Assembly (NCBI GenBank): GCA_963710645.1
Contig: CAVQBD010000005.1
Location: 40,196 to 104,195 of the forward strand
Direction: 5' to 3'
DNA length: 64,000 nucleotides
Source: FEB-10 sp963710645
GTDB lineage: Bacteria > Acidobacteriota > Thermoanaerobaculia > Thermoanaerobaculales > Sulfomarinibacteraceae
The notes beneath the pieces are model-generated. The model was not told where the DNA came from, ran no database searches, and saw nothing but the letters and a program-made list of their open reading frames with translations. Within the stretch, counting starts at the first letter, position 1. Each line of letters begins with the position of its first letter. The position numbers and the translations under genes are program-made. Below are positions 1 to 8,842 of this stretch, one piece after another.

Positions 1-11
1 AGCTGGACCAT
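1..11 (-). CDS. Start of the next gene of the ABC operon (cut by window edge)
   Basis: An ATG at positions 11 to 9 on the minus strand overlaps the TGA of the ATPase gene by one base (TGATG), the usual sign of translational coupling. Only three codons are visible (Met-Val-Gln). From the family pattern the product would be the permease of this exporter, but nothing in the window shows that. Confidence 0.3.
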
Positions 12-940
12 CAGTCCCTGAGCTCCCGGCCCGTGAGGCGTATAAAGACGCTCTGCAGACTCGGCCGCTGGATGGAGACATCATCCACCGCAAGCTCGCT
101 GGCGAACAGCCGGGGCAGCACCTGGGTCAGCCCCGGACCGCCCGCCACAACCGACAGCACGGCCCGCCCCTCCTCCACCGAATGCACGCGCACCCCCTCG
201 AGGCGTTCCAGTTGATCCCGGCCCCGGTCGGCGTCGAATGAGCCGGTCAAGCGGACCATCTCGCCCTCTCCCGCCATTTTGGTCAACTCGTCGAGGGTTC
301 CTTCGGTGAGGATCCTGCCGTGGTCGATGATGGCGATCCGGTCGCAGAGTTCCTCGGCTTCGTCCATGTAGTGGGTCGTGTAGAGCACTGTTGTGCCGCC
401 GGCCGCCACCTCGCGGATGATCCCGAGGATGTTGAGCCGTGCCTGGGGATCGATACCGACGGTTGGTTCGTCAAGGAGCAGGAATTTGGGTCCGTGGAGC
501 AGTCCCATGCACAGGTTGAGCCGGCGCTTCATTCCGCCGGAGAACTGTTTGACCTTGTCACCGGCGCGTTCGGCAAGCCCGACACGGCTGAGCACCTCGC
601 CCACCCGGTGTTTGAGCTCAGGCCCGCCGAGCCCGTACAGAGACCCCCAGAAGTTGAGGTTGTCGCGAGCGGTGAGGTCCTCATAAACCGCGATCTCCTG
701 CGGTACCACGCCGAGAGACTGTTTAACCCTCTTGGACTCGATCCAAATATCAGAGTCGTCCACCAGCACCCGGCCGCTGTCGGGTTGCAGCACGCCGCAG
801 ATCATGTTGATGGTGGTGGTCTTGCCCGCTCCGTTCGGCCCGAGCAGGCCGAAAATCTCTCCGTCCCGGACCTCGAATGACATGTCGTCCACCGCCACCA
901 AAGAACCGAAGCTCCTCCGCAAATGCTCGACCTGGATCAC
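11..940 (-). CDS. ABC transporter ATP-binding protein
   Basis: This is the cytoplasmic ATPase of a multidrug or lipid-type ABC exporter (CcmA/DrrA-like). Seen in sequence: Walker A GPNGAGKT near residue 36, a Q-loop VPQE, the ABC signature FSGGMKRRL near 135, Walker B LLLDEPTVGID and the switch histidine in TTHYMDEAEEL. A C-terminal tail of about 80 residues resembles the DUF4162-type tail of such ATPases. I place the start at the second GTG, at 940, because AGGAGG lies 6 bases upstream of it; a GTG two codons earlier leaves no room for a ribosome site. The stop overlaps the next gene, which is probably the permease. The substrate cannot be told. Confidence 0.93.
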   Translation of the reverse strand: MIQVEHLRRSFGSLVAVDDMSFEVRDGEIFGLLGPNGAGKTTTINMICGVLQPDSGRVLVDDSDIWIESKRVKQSLGVVPQEIAVYEDLTARDNLNFWGSLYGLGGPELKHRVGEVLSRVGLAERAGDKVKQFSGGMKRRLNLCMGLLHGPKFLLLDEPTVGIDPQARLNILGIIREVAAGGTTVLYTTHYMDEAEELCDRIAIIDHGRILTEGTLDELTKMAGEGEMVRLTGSFDADRGRDQLERLEGVRVHSVEEGRAVLSVVAGGPGLTQVLPRLFASELAVDDVSIQRPSLQSVFIRLTGRELRD

Positions 941-990
941 CGGCACCTCCTGGTTGACGAATCACTATAGACGGAAACCGTTGGTGCCGA

Positions 991-1848
991 TCATCTCGGG
1001 AGGAGGGCGGCCGCGCCCAGCAGGGCGGCGTCGGCAAGGGTACTGGGTTCGATGACCAGTCTTTCCACGATGTGCGGGTAGTCAAAGCCCTCGAGTCCCT
1101 GCCGCATGGAACTCTCGAATAGATCGAAAGCCCTGCTGATGGACCCTCCGAGGAGGATCGCCTCCGGGTCGTAGGCGTACAAAACAACAACGATGGCAAA
1201 AGAGAACTCTGCCCCAAATCTGTGGAACCAGACCCTGGCGTCGTGGTCTCCATTGCGAGCCCGCTCGTAAAGAACGTCTCCCGGCACTCCAGCCTCGCGG
1301 CGGAAGAAGCGGCCGGCACAAAAATCCTCCACCGTCAGACCCTTGTACGGAATGCTGCCGATCTCTCCGGCACCGCAGTTGCCGCCCATGATGAGTCGAC
1401 CGTCCAGAACCACCCCGGTCCCCATGCCGGTGCCGAGAGTGATGCCCACCATGTTTTCAAAATCGCGCCCCCTGCCGTATCGGTGCTCACCGAGGGCGAA
1501 GACATTGGCGTCATTGTTGATCGCCGCCGGGACACCAAATCGAGCCTCGATCCTGGCCTTGAGAGGGACCCTCCGCCACGACGCGATATTTTCCACGTCG
1601 TAGACAATTCCTGTCTCCACATCCACCACGCTCGGCACGCCGCATCCGATTCCAGCAACCCGCTCGTCGAAGACGGCCCCGATGGCGCCCAATACCTCCT
1701 CGAGGACCTCCTCCTCCGACCCTCCGCCGGAAATGGATCGGGTCAGACGCTCCTCCACACCGCCATCGGAAACTCTACCCACCGACACTGTGGTTCCACC
1801 AAGGTCGACCCCGATCACGGACGTTCCGGGTGTTTTCTCAGCCGTCAT
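991..1848 (-). CDS. ROK-family sugar kinase (glucokinase-like)
   Basis: The product is a cytoplasmic kinase of the ROK family (ASKHA fold), which usually phosphorylates glucose or N-acetyl amino sugars with ATP. Visible motifs are the N-terminal phosphate loop VDLGGTTVSVGRV, the sugar-binding INNDANVFALGE with its catalytic Asp, and the ATP-binding LGTGMGTGVVLDG. At about 285 residues it is slightly short for the family. The Cys-rich zinc-binding signature (CxCGxxGC) of most ROK kinases is missing: the stretch after GAGEIGSIPYKG carries only one cysteine. The ATG at 1848 follows a GTG; either could be used. It lies about 50 bases upstream of the ABC ATPase gene, in the same direction. The exact sugar is unknown. 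Confidence 0.88.
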   Translation of the reverse strand: MTAEKTPGTSVIGVDLGGTTVSVGRVSDGGVEERLTRSISGGGSEEEVLEEVLGAIGAVFDERVAGIGCGVPSVVDVETGIVYDVENIASWRRVPLKARIEARFGVPAAINNDANVFALGEHRYGRGRDFENMVGITLGTGMGTGVVLDGRLIMGGNCGAGEIGSIPYKGLTVEDFCAGRFFRREAGVPGDVLYERARNGDHDARVWFHRFGAEFSFAIVVVLYAYDPEAILLGGSISRAFDLFESSMRQGLEGFDYPHIVERLVIEPSTLADAALLGAAALLPR

Positions 1849-1875
1849 CACTCACCCCCGGACGCATCATACCGA

Positions 1876-2895
1876 TCACGCCACACACCAGAAATTTCCA
1901 CCCTCGACAAGCCCGAATTCTCTGAGACGCTGCCTGATCTCCGAACGAGCCCCCCGCGAGGCCACCGCTGCTATCACCACGGTTCTGCCTTCGAGCAGGG
2001 CGGGCAGGTCCTCGGCCGGAACCACCGGACGGCCGCGGGCGATGCCACCGATCTTTCTTGGATCGATGTCCACGAAGACCTCCACCGGCGCACCGCCGGC
2101 CATGAGGTACCGAGAGATGCGGCGGCCCGTCCGGCCTGCCCCCCACACCACGACGCGATCCGCCCCGGCCAGGGGTCCATCGAGCAGGTAGTGTGCCTTG
2201 CACCTGAGAAAGGCGTCGGTGGTGTACCGACTGTGGATTCGGCTGAGCCGTCGCGGGTGCTCCCGCCAGAAGAACAGCGGTTTCGGGATCTTTTCAAAAC
2301 GCGCTCCAGCCCCGAAAAGACGCAGCCAGAGATCGTAGTCCTCGGGCCAGTCGCGATCGCGGTAGCCGCCGGCCTGAAGGAGCAGCTCCATACGCACCAT
2401 GACCGACGGATGGGCCAGCGGTGACTCGATGAACCGCTCCCGGGCCATGGCCTCGTGGTCCAACAGCGAGTTCAACCAGGCCTCATAGATCTTGAATCCC
2501 TCGCCAACCCCACCGTGGGGATAGTGCCGCACCAGGCATGACACGACGCCGATTTCGGGGCACGACTCGAGCCGTTCGAATTGGAGTTGCAGCCGTTTGG
2601 GGTGGCTGACGTCATCGGCATCCATTCGAGCGACCAGCGGCGCCCGGCAGGCAGCCAACCCCAGGTTGAGCGACGCGATCAGGCCGCACGCAGGTTCCCT
2701 GAAGACCCTGAACCGATCATCCCCGGCGGCCCATTGTTCCAAGATCTCGCCGGACCCGTCCTGCGAACCGTCGTCCACCGCCACGACCTCGAAGTCTCGC
2801 AGGCTCTGCCCGCTGAGGCTCTGGAGACAGCCAGCGAGGTGTGGGGCCGCGTTTCGAACCGGCAACAGCACCGAAACGGCGGGGCGATCCGTCAT
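1876..2895 (-). CDS. Family 2 glycosyltransferase with C-terminal Rossmann-like domain
   Basis: The N-terminal 220 residues form a GT-A glycosyltransferase of family 2. They open with VSVLLPVRNAAPHLAGC, followed by VVAVDDGSQDGS and the metal-binding region ARMDADDVSHPKRL. Such enzymes transfer a sugar from a nucleotide sugar to a lipid or polysaccharide acceptor at the cytoplasmic face of the membrane. The last 100 residues are a different domain with a nucleotide-binding turn (VVVWGAGRTGRRISRYL) and a following acid (VFVDIDP), like the N-terminal domain of PglD-type proteins. No membrane segment is seen. The gene lies 27 bases upstream of the ROK kinase gene and may be cotranscribed with it. 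Donor and acceptor are unknown. Confidence 0.88.
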   Translation of the reverse strand: MTDRPAVSVLLPVRNAAPHLAGCLQSLSGQSLRDFEVVAVDDGSQDGSGEILEQWAAGDDRFRVFREPACGLIASLNLGLAACRAPLVARMDADDVSHPKRLQLQFERLESCPEIGVVSCLVRHYPHGGVGEGFKIYEAWLNSLLDHEAMARERFIESPLAHPSVMVRMELLLQAGGYRDRDWPEDYDLWLRLFGAGARFEKIPKPLFFWREHPRRLSRIHSRYTTDAFLRCKAHYLLDGPLAGADRVVVWGAGRTGRRISRYLMAGGAPVEVFVDIDPRKIGGIARGRPVVPAEDLPALLEGRTVVIAAVASRGARSEIRQRLREFGLVEGGNFWCVA

Positions 2896-2936
2896 TCCCC
2901 AAGGATAGCGCGAGGTTCAGGAAACGCCGTCCAGAA

Positions 2937-4052
2937 TCAGGTTCCGGCGACTTCGAGGGTCCGCCCGACCTCCGCCACCACACCCTCCAGGGTCGTCGTC
3001 GGTGCCACGCCGTCGCCATGGGCGCCCGAGTCCGCGTACAACACCGCGACCACCGCGCCGTGAACAATCAGCGGAACGGCGACCACGTCGCCCGAGGGCA
3101 AACCGCCGAGATCGCTCGCCAGATGGAGGTCGCCGCCGAGCTGGGTCAGCGGACCCCGGAACACCCGACCTCCCTCCGCAACCGACAGCAGCACCGAAGG
3201 GAGATGGCGCGGAATCCGGATCCCCTGACCCGTGATCTGCCGACCGTCTCCGCCCTCACCGAAACCCCCGATTCCACTGAACAGATCCCGGTAAACAAAC
3301 AACAACAGACCGCGGGCAGCAACCTCCGACGCGGCGCCCAGTATGGCCAGGGTCATTTCCGCGGTGAGAGACACCGACATGCTCTCTCCCTCGGCGAGCA
3401 TGGAGGCCACGGAGGAACTCTCCCCGTTTGCGGCCGAGGCGGTGATCTCAGCCAATGCCGCCGCCACCGACTCGAGGTCCGCGGCCTTTGATTTCGAATC
3501 CACCTCGGGCCGGGCCGCTTTCGGCACCGGATCCGGATCGCGCGGGATGGCGTCGAGGCGAGCGAGATTCTCCACGAGCAGGGCGTCGGTTTCCATACCG
3601 CTGCCGAGGATGACCTCGGACGGGTCGATGCGGATCGCGTCGAGATCCGCCATGTCCACCCGGTTGAAGACCATGACCCCGCTGTCCCACGACATGAGTT
3701 CCCGAATCACGGTTTCGAACTGAGACCGGATGACCTCACGCATTTCTTCGTTCGATACGGCTTCGATGTCCACCAGAATCGTGCCCAGGAGCCTTGAACC
3801 CTTCTCCTCACGCTGGATTTCCAGAGCGCGGTAGAGATCATCCTCTGAAATCAAACCGCGGTTGATCAGTACGCTCCCGAGCCGCTCGCGCACCGCCGGC
3901 TGAGCCGCATAGACGACCGACCCATCCTTCAAACCGAGCAGGATCTTGTGGCCCCTGCGCACCGCAGACAGCTTGCCGGTCTTTGATGTCAACGACAGCA
4001 TCAGCAGAAACTCTGCGGCTGCCAGATCCTCAACGTCCACAACAATGGGCAT
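2937..4052 (-). CDS. DUF4388 (PATAN-type) protein with C-terminal GAF-like domain
   Basis: Residues 1 to about 140 match the DUF4388/PATAN pattern found in gliding and type IV pilus regulators: a TGKLSAVRRG strand, a glycine turn (LKDGSVVYA), then a helical insert with LGSVLINRGLISEDDL resembling the GspE N-terminal domain. A low-complexity Ala/Glu linker follows. The last 150 residues look like a GAF-type sensor, with alternating strands such as VVAVPLIVHGAVVAVLYAD. I start at the ATG at 4052 because GGGAG sits 8 bases upstream; the frame stays open 30 codons further but without a ribosome site. The likely role is a cytoplasmic regulatory or signal-responsive protein; partners are not visible nearby. 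Confidence 0.72.
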   Translation of the reverse strand: MPIVVDVEDLAAAEFLLMLSLTSKTGKLSAVRRGHKILLGLKDGSVVYAAQPAVRERLGSVLINRGLISEDDLYRALEIQREEKGSRLLGTILVDIEAVSNEEMREVIRSQFETVIRELMSWDSGVMVFNRVDMADLDAIRIDPSEVILGSGMETDALLVENLARLDAIPRDPDPVPKAARPEVDSKSKAADLESVAAALAEITASAANGESSSVASMLAEGESMSVSLTAEMTLAILGAASEVAARGLLLFVYRDLFSGIGGFGEGGDGRQITGQGIRIPRHLPSVLLSVAEGGRVFRGPLTQLGGDLHLASDLGGLPSGDVVAVPLIVHGAVVAVLYADSGAHGDGVAPTTTLEGVVAEVGRTLEVAGT

Positions 4053-4158
4053 GCTGCACACTCCCGGTGGCGGCGTGACATAGGGCCACCGATATTGGTT
4101 CCGTAACCCACCGGCTGAGATACGTTTGCGCGCCGGGTGCAAGCGAAGGCGGTCCGAT

Positions 4159-5196
<1,038 letters not shown>

Positions 5197-5214
5197 TCTA
5201 TCCCGCCGACCGGA

Positions 5215-5970
5215 TCAGTGTTTTGGCGCGGGCGCCATCCTCCGCCGGAGGTGTACCGGCGGGCCCTCGGTGGCGTCACGAATCCGGAGATTGAGAGCCT
5301 CCACCAGGACCGAGAAACCCATGGCGAAGTAAAGATATCCCTTGGGAATGTGCTGGCCCAGGCCTTCAGCCACCAGGGACATACCCACCAGGAGCAAGAA
5401 GCTGAGGGCGAGGATCTTGAGGGTCGGATGGTCCTCGACGAAGTTCGAGATCGGCCCCGCCGCGACCATCATGACCAACACCGCAATGATCACCGCAGCC
5501 ATCATCACGGGGAGGTGGTCGGCCATCCCGATGGCGGTGATCACCGAGTCCAGAGAGAAGACGATGTCGAGGACCATGATCTGCGCGATCACCGAACCGA
5601 AGGAGGCTGCCACCCTGCCACCGGCCCGCCCCTCGCGCCCCTCGAGGTTGTGGTGGATTTCAAAGGTCGCCTTGGCCAGCAGGAAGAGTCCACCGCCCAC
5701 CAGAATCAGATCCCGGGCCGTGATCCCATGCCCTGCCACGACGAAGAGCTCGGTTGTCAGATGGGAAAGCCACTGCAGCGACGCCAGCAGAGCCAACCGC
5801 ATCACCATGGCAGCCGCGAGGCCTATGGTCCGACCTCGCGCCCGCTGCTCCGGCGGCAGTTTGCCGGCCAGAATCGATATGAAGATGATGTTGTCGATGC
5901 CGAGGACGATCTCCAACGCGGTGAGCGTCGCCAGGGCGATCCAGGCCTGTGGGTTGGTCATCCATTCCAT
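5215..5970 (-). CDS. TerC-family integral membrane protein
   Basis: The product is an inner-membrane protein of the TerC family with about seven hydrophobic segments. The conserved acidic motifs lie within membrane helices: LEIVLGIDNIIFI near the N-terminus and VLDIVFSLDSVITAIGMADH in the middle, both typical of TerC/Alx proteins. Family members are linked to metal-ion (manganese) export or to metallation of exported proteins; which applies here is unknown. GAGGA lies before the ATG at 5970. The gene ends 18 bases upstream of pyrD in the same direction, so readthrough is likely. The loop before the last helices is Gly/Arg-rich (GREGRAGGR). Confidence 0.9.
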   Translation of the reverse strand: MEWMTNPQAWIALATLTALEIVLGIDNIIFISILAGKLPPEQRARGRTIGLAAAMVMRLALLASLQWLSHLTTELFVVAGHGITARDLILVGGGLFLLAKATFEIHHNLEGREGRAGGRVAASFGSVIAQIMVLDIVFSLDSVITAIGMADHLPVMMAAVIIAVLVMMVAAGPISNFVEDHPTLKILALSFLLLVGMSLVAEGLGQHIPKGYLYFAMGFSVLVEALNLRIRDATEGPPVHLRRRMAPAPKH

Positions 5971-6094
5971 CGCAGGCTCCTCGAGTCAATTCGTTGCGGA
6001 AGGGTACACCGTCTCCCGCCCACCCGCCCTTCAGGCCCACAGATCACACAGATGGACACAGATGGGGATTCGTTCGTCTCAAACCGCCTTGTGT

Positions 6095-6163
6095 CGGTGC
6101 CAGGCACCGCCGCAGATGTGTCGATCTCGTGCTCCGATGCGATTTCGACGGTGCCTGGCACCG
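6095..6163 (+). repeat. 69-bp palindromic element, copy 1
   Basis: It is bounded by CGGTGCCAGGCACCG on the left and CGGTGCCTGGCACCG on the right, each itself nearly palindromic, with a shared core between them. Near-identical copies are at 18461-18529 (opposite orientation), 53288-53356 and 59526-59594. Confidence 0.85.
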
Positions 6164-6236
6164 GCCCGCGCGATTGCTTCGATACGCGGATTTCAGCGCC
6201 CCCATCTCCCCGAGGCGCTCCCCGAGGTTGCCACCC

Positions 6237-6296
6237 TTGACATTGTTTAGACCCTGAGCCCAAATATTTCGGCGATCTCGTTCCAAACAATGTCAA
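6237..6296. repeat. Inverted-repeat element, copy 1 (TTGACATTGTTT arms)
   Basis: A perfect 12-base inverted repeat (TTGACATTGTTT at 6237-6248 and its complement at 6285-6296) encloses a 36-base variable loop. Outside the arms are GTTGCCACC on the left and GTGGCACGCC on the right. Related copies are at 13271-13333, 18327-18388, 45953-46014 and 53558-53621. Confidence 0.8.
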
Positions 6297-6335
6297 AAGT
6301 GGCACGCCCGATCTTCGCGCCCTTACGGCTCAGGG

Positions 6336-6956
6336 CTATTCGGACGGTTCACACCAGCCGTTCTGCTCAGCGAGCTCCCTGAGCACCACGCGATAGGCCG
6401 GGCGGTAGTTCGCCTTGTATGGGTCGCTGTGGTGTGCCGCCGGGTACCCTTCAGCGGCCAGCCGCGCGGCGAGATCCTCGAGCTGACCGGCGAGCTGCCA
6501 ATGACCGCGTCGAACGAGCCGTGCGACCGCTTTGCCCAGGACCCGATCCATGGCCTCGGGATCACCCTCGACCCGGCCGGCACTGGCGACAAATGCGTCC
6601 AAAAGGAGTTCCGGCTCTCCCCCGGCGCCGACGAACGGCCGAAGGTGGATTCTCACCAATCCTGGGGCCCCGCCCAGCGCCTGGCACAGCTCGTCCTCGA
6701 CCTCGGATGATCCAAGAGCCGCAAGTTCCTCGGCGAGGTATTCCGCCGCTGCTGCACGGTTGGTGATGGCGTGCGCAGGACCGAATCGCCCCTCGTGAAG
6801 GAATTTGTAGACGTCGGTCACACGGGCCTCGGGATAAATGGTCAACTCGTTGTCGAGGGCGATGATCTGGGCATCGACGCCATCGGGCACATCTTGGGCG
6901 CCGGCGACCACGGACATCACCAGCATCATGGCGAGGATCGATGCACGACACAGCAT
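6336..6956 (-). CDS. Small exported protein of unknown function
   Basis: I do not recognise the family. The protein opens with a classical signal peptide (MLCRASILAMMLVMSVVAGA followed by QDVP), so it is likely periplasmic. The mature part, about 185 residues, is helical and acidic, with no cysteine cluster and no catalytic motif I can name. The ATG at 6956 is chosen because the signal peptide starts there and because it lies 2 bases after the stop of the HD-domain gene, which implies a two-gene operon. An in-frame Met further upstream would add 22 residues overlapping that gene and is less likely. Confidence 0.7.
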   Translation of the reverse strand: MLCRASILAMMLVMSVVAGAQDVPDGVDAQIIALDNELTIYPEARVTDVYKFLHEGRFGPAHAITNRAAAAEYLAEELAALGSSEVEDELCQALGGAPGLVRIHLRPFVGAGGEPELLLDAFVASAGRVEGDPEAMDRVLGKAVARLVRRGHWQLAGQLEDLAARLAAEGYPAAHHSDPYKANYRPAYRVVLRELAEQNGWCEPSE

Positions 6957-6958
6957 GA

Positions 6959-7510
6959 TCAGAGCTCCAATCTCTTGACAAAGGGCTCGTAGGTCATGAA
7001 ATCGGCGTGGTGCACCAGCCATGCCTCGGTGGTTCGCGCAACCATGTTCCCTTCACCGGCGTGGGTCGCCACGATATGGCTGACCGCGTCGGGCAGTCCA
7101 CACTCCATGGCGAGAGCCACCCCGGTAAAGGGATGACGCAGGTACTTGCCACGGGCGCTCTGACGGCTGCCGCCTTCGCCGTCACCCTCGTACTCGAGGA
7201 GCTTGCCGACGTCGGCGAGGATCGCGCCGGCGACCACCACATCGAGGTCCACTGGCAGCTCAGTGTCAAAGAACTTCTCCACAGTCTGAGCGGCATCCCG
7301 GGCAACATGGACAACCGCCCTCTTGTGGGCCATGAAGCTCACCGTGCAGCCGGGCGCCTTGAGCGTGAACGGAATGCGCTCGAGATCCTCGGGTTCGAGC
7401 GGCGACAGTTCGAAGGCCCTCACCCAACAGTCGGTGGTCTTCTCACGGAGCGTTTCATTCTTGATCCACTCCAACTCCGGCCAGATCCGTAGCACCTCGT
7501 CGCGCAGCAT
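6959..7510 (-). CDS. HD-domain phosphohydrolase-like protein
   Basis: This is a 183-residue cytoplasmic protein of the HD superfamily. Visible elements are the first His in MAHKRAVVHVARDA, the core helix GAILADVGKLLEYE, the following LRHPFTGVALAMECG, and a late histidine cluster in IVATHAGEG. In most HD enzymes the core reads LLHDIGK; here the His is Ala while the Asp stays, so metal binding and activity are uncertain. A good ribosome site (GGGAGAAACG) precedes the ATG at 7510. The next gene starts 2 bases after this stop. The substrate is unknown; the family includes nucleotidases and nucleotide phosphohydrolases. Confidence 0.78.
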   Translation of the reverse strand: MLRDEVLRIWPELEWIKNETLREKTTDCWVRAFELSPLEPEDLERIPFTLKAPGCTVSFMAHKRAVVHVARDAAQTVEKFFDTELPVDLDVVVAGAILADVGKLLEYEGDGEGGSRQSARGKYLRHPFTGVALAMECGLPDAVSHIVATHAGEGNMVARTTEAWLVHHADFMTYEPFVKRLEL

Positions 7511-7561
7511 CGTTTCTCCCTTCGATCGTGGGCGTCAGCATAGGTCAACGGACCACTGGGA

Positions 7562-8842
7562 TCAATCAACGACCGCTGGTCGTACCCCGGCCTCCACCAC
7601 CAGGGCATCGCTCGAGGAAAAGGGCAGCTCCGGCCCGCACGGCCGAGGTTCGGCACCCGCCAGAGTCTCCATCAGCATGAGCAGCCAGGCCTCCTCCGCC
7701 CTGCGCCAACGGGTGATCTCTCGACCCGTTCGGGTCGCTGCAACGCAAAAGAACACCGTGCCCAGATCAATGTTCGAGAACGCTCCCGCGAGGACCACCA
7801 CCCCGCCGTCGGTGGTGGTCAGAGTCCCGGTTTTGACGACCGCTCGCGGGCCCAGCGGATCGTTGGCGAGGGTCGGGAACATCCTGCGGGTCGGTCCGGG
7901 ATCGCATCCTGGAACCGGCAGGACGTCATCAAGCTCGAGTCCGTGGGTTTCGAGTTCCGCCTCGAATGCTCGCATCAATCGCACCACCACCCGGGCGGTC
8001 ATCCGGTTTCGGTTCTGCCCGGATGCGGTGCTCAACTCCAGTTCGTGGGGTTCGGCGGCCAGCCGCAAGCGCAGATATTCGGTCAGGGAGGCCACACCAC
8101 CGAGGCCATCGGAAATCCGGATGATGTCGTTGTTGGAGTAGACGTTGAACCTCCGCAACACAACCGAAAGCGGATTGGAGCGATGGGTCACGAGGGGTTG
8201 GACCGGGCCGGGATCGGCCACGTAACGCACACCGCCGGCGAAGGACACGGAAGGCGGAGTCGCCGGATCCCACCCACGTCGTGCGCTCAGCTCCATCCAT
8301 GCCTGACGCTGCCGGGTGTTCCACTTCGACACGTCAAGTGCATTCAGCAACCTCGCCCCCATCACAAGGGCCCGCTCGCCCGCGGACCCATCGTTGCGTT
8401 CGACCCCGTTCTCCCAGCCCATGAAGAAGGAACCGCTGACGACCAGGTCGCCATCGACCTGGCGCAGACCGAGCCGGTTCAGGGCTTTCGCCACCAGGAA
8501 GGCATTTTCGAAATGGAAATCGGGGTCGCCATGGCCACCCACCACCAGCGCGCCGCGGACGGTGCCGGCACTCCTGTCCAACTCACCGAGAAACCCGATG
8601 GGGGTTTCGTACCGAAAGTCCGCACCGAGACGGTCCAGAGCCCACAGCGAAGTCCCCACCTTGACCACGGAGGCAGGGTTGAACAAGACATCGGGACGGG
8701 TCGAGGCCGCCTCCACTCCATCCACGGTCTCGGCACGGGCGATCAGATGGTCTCGATCTGCGGACCAAGCCACCGTTGCCAGCGCAAGACAGACCACCCA
8801 CCAGGTCACCACGACCTGACCCATCGATTCGGACCCGCTCAT
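7562..8842 (-). CDS. dacB: D-alanyl-D-alanine carboxypeptidase/endopeptidase (PBP4, S13 family)
   Basis: This is a periplasmic penicillin-binding protein that trims peptidoglycan stem peptides or cuts cross-links. A signal peptide covers about residues 7 to 28 (VVVTWWVVCLALATVAWSA). The three active-site motifs are present: the SxxK serine in NPASVVKVGTS, SNN in YSNNDIIRISDG, and KTG in VVKTGTLTTTDGG. The length of 426 residues is typical of PBP4. I start at the ATG at 8842, which overlaps the stop of the upstream oxidase by one base (TGATG); a GTG immediately before it could also serve. It is the third gene of a coupled SDR-oxidase-PBP4 operon, suggesting a cell-envelope role for the set. 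Confidence 0.9.
   Translation of the reverse strand: MSGSESMGQVVVTWWVVCLALATVAWSADRDHLIARAETVDGVEAASTRPDVLFNPASVVKVGTSLWALDRLGADFRYETPIGFLGELDRSAGTVRGALVVGGHGDPDFHFENAFLVAKALNRLGLRQVDGDLVVSGSFFMGWENGVERNDGSAGERALVMGARLLNALDVSKWNTRQRQAWMELSARRGWDPATPPSVSFAGGVRYVADPGPVQPLVTHRSNPLSVVLRRFNVYSNNDIIRISDGLGGVASLTEYLRLRLAAEPHELELSTASGQNRNRMTARVVVRLMRAFEAELETHGLELDDVLPVPGCDPGPTRRMFPTLANDPLGPRAVVKTGTLTTTDGGVVVLAGAFSNIDLGTVFFCVAATRTGREITRWRRAEEAWLLMLMETLAGAEPRPCGPELPFSSSDALVVEAGVRPAVVD

Larger units (their letters stand above)
5971..6335. repeat. Gene-free region holding two palindromic repeat elements
   Basis: This 365-base gap has no credible gene. It holds one copy of the 69-base palindromic element (6095-6163) and, after a short shared GC-rich linker, one copy of the TTGACATTGTT inverted-repeat element (6237-6296). 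The same order of pieces recurs elsewhere in the window. Confidence 0.7.
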
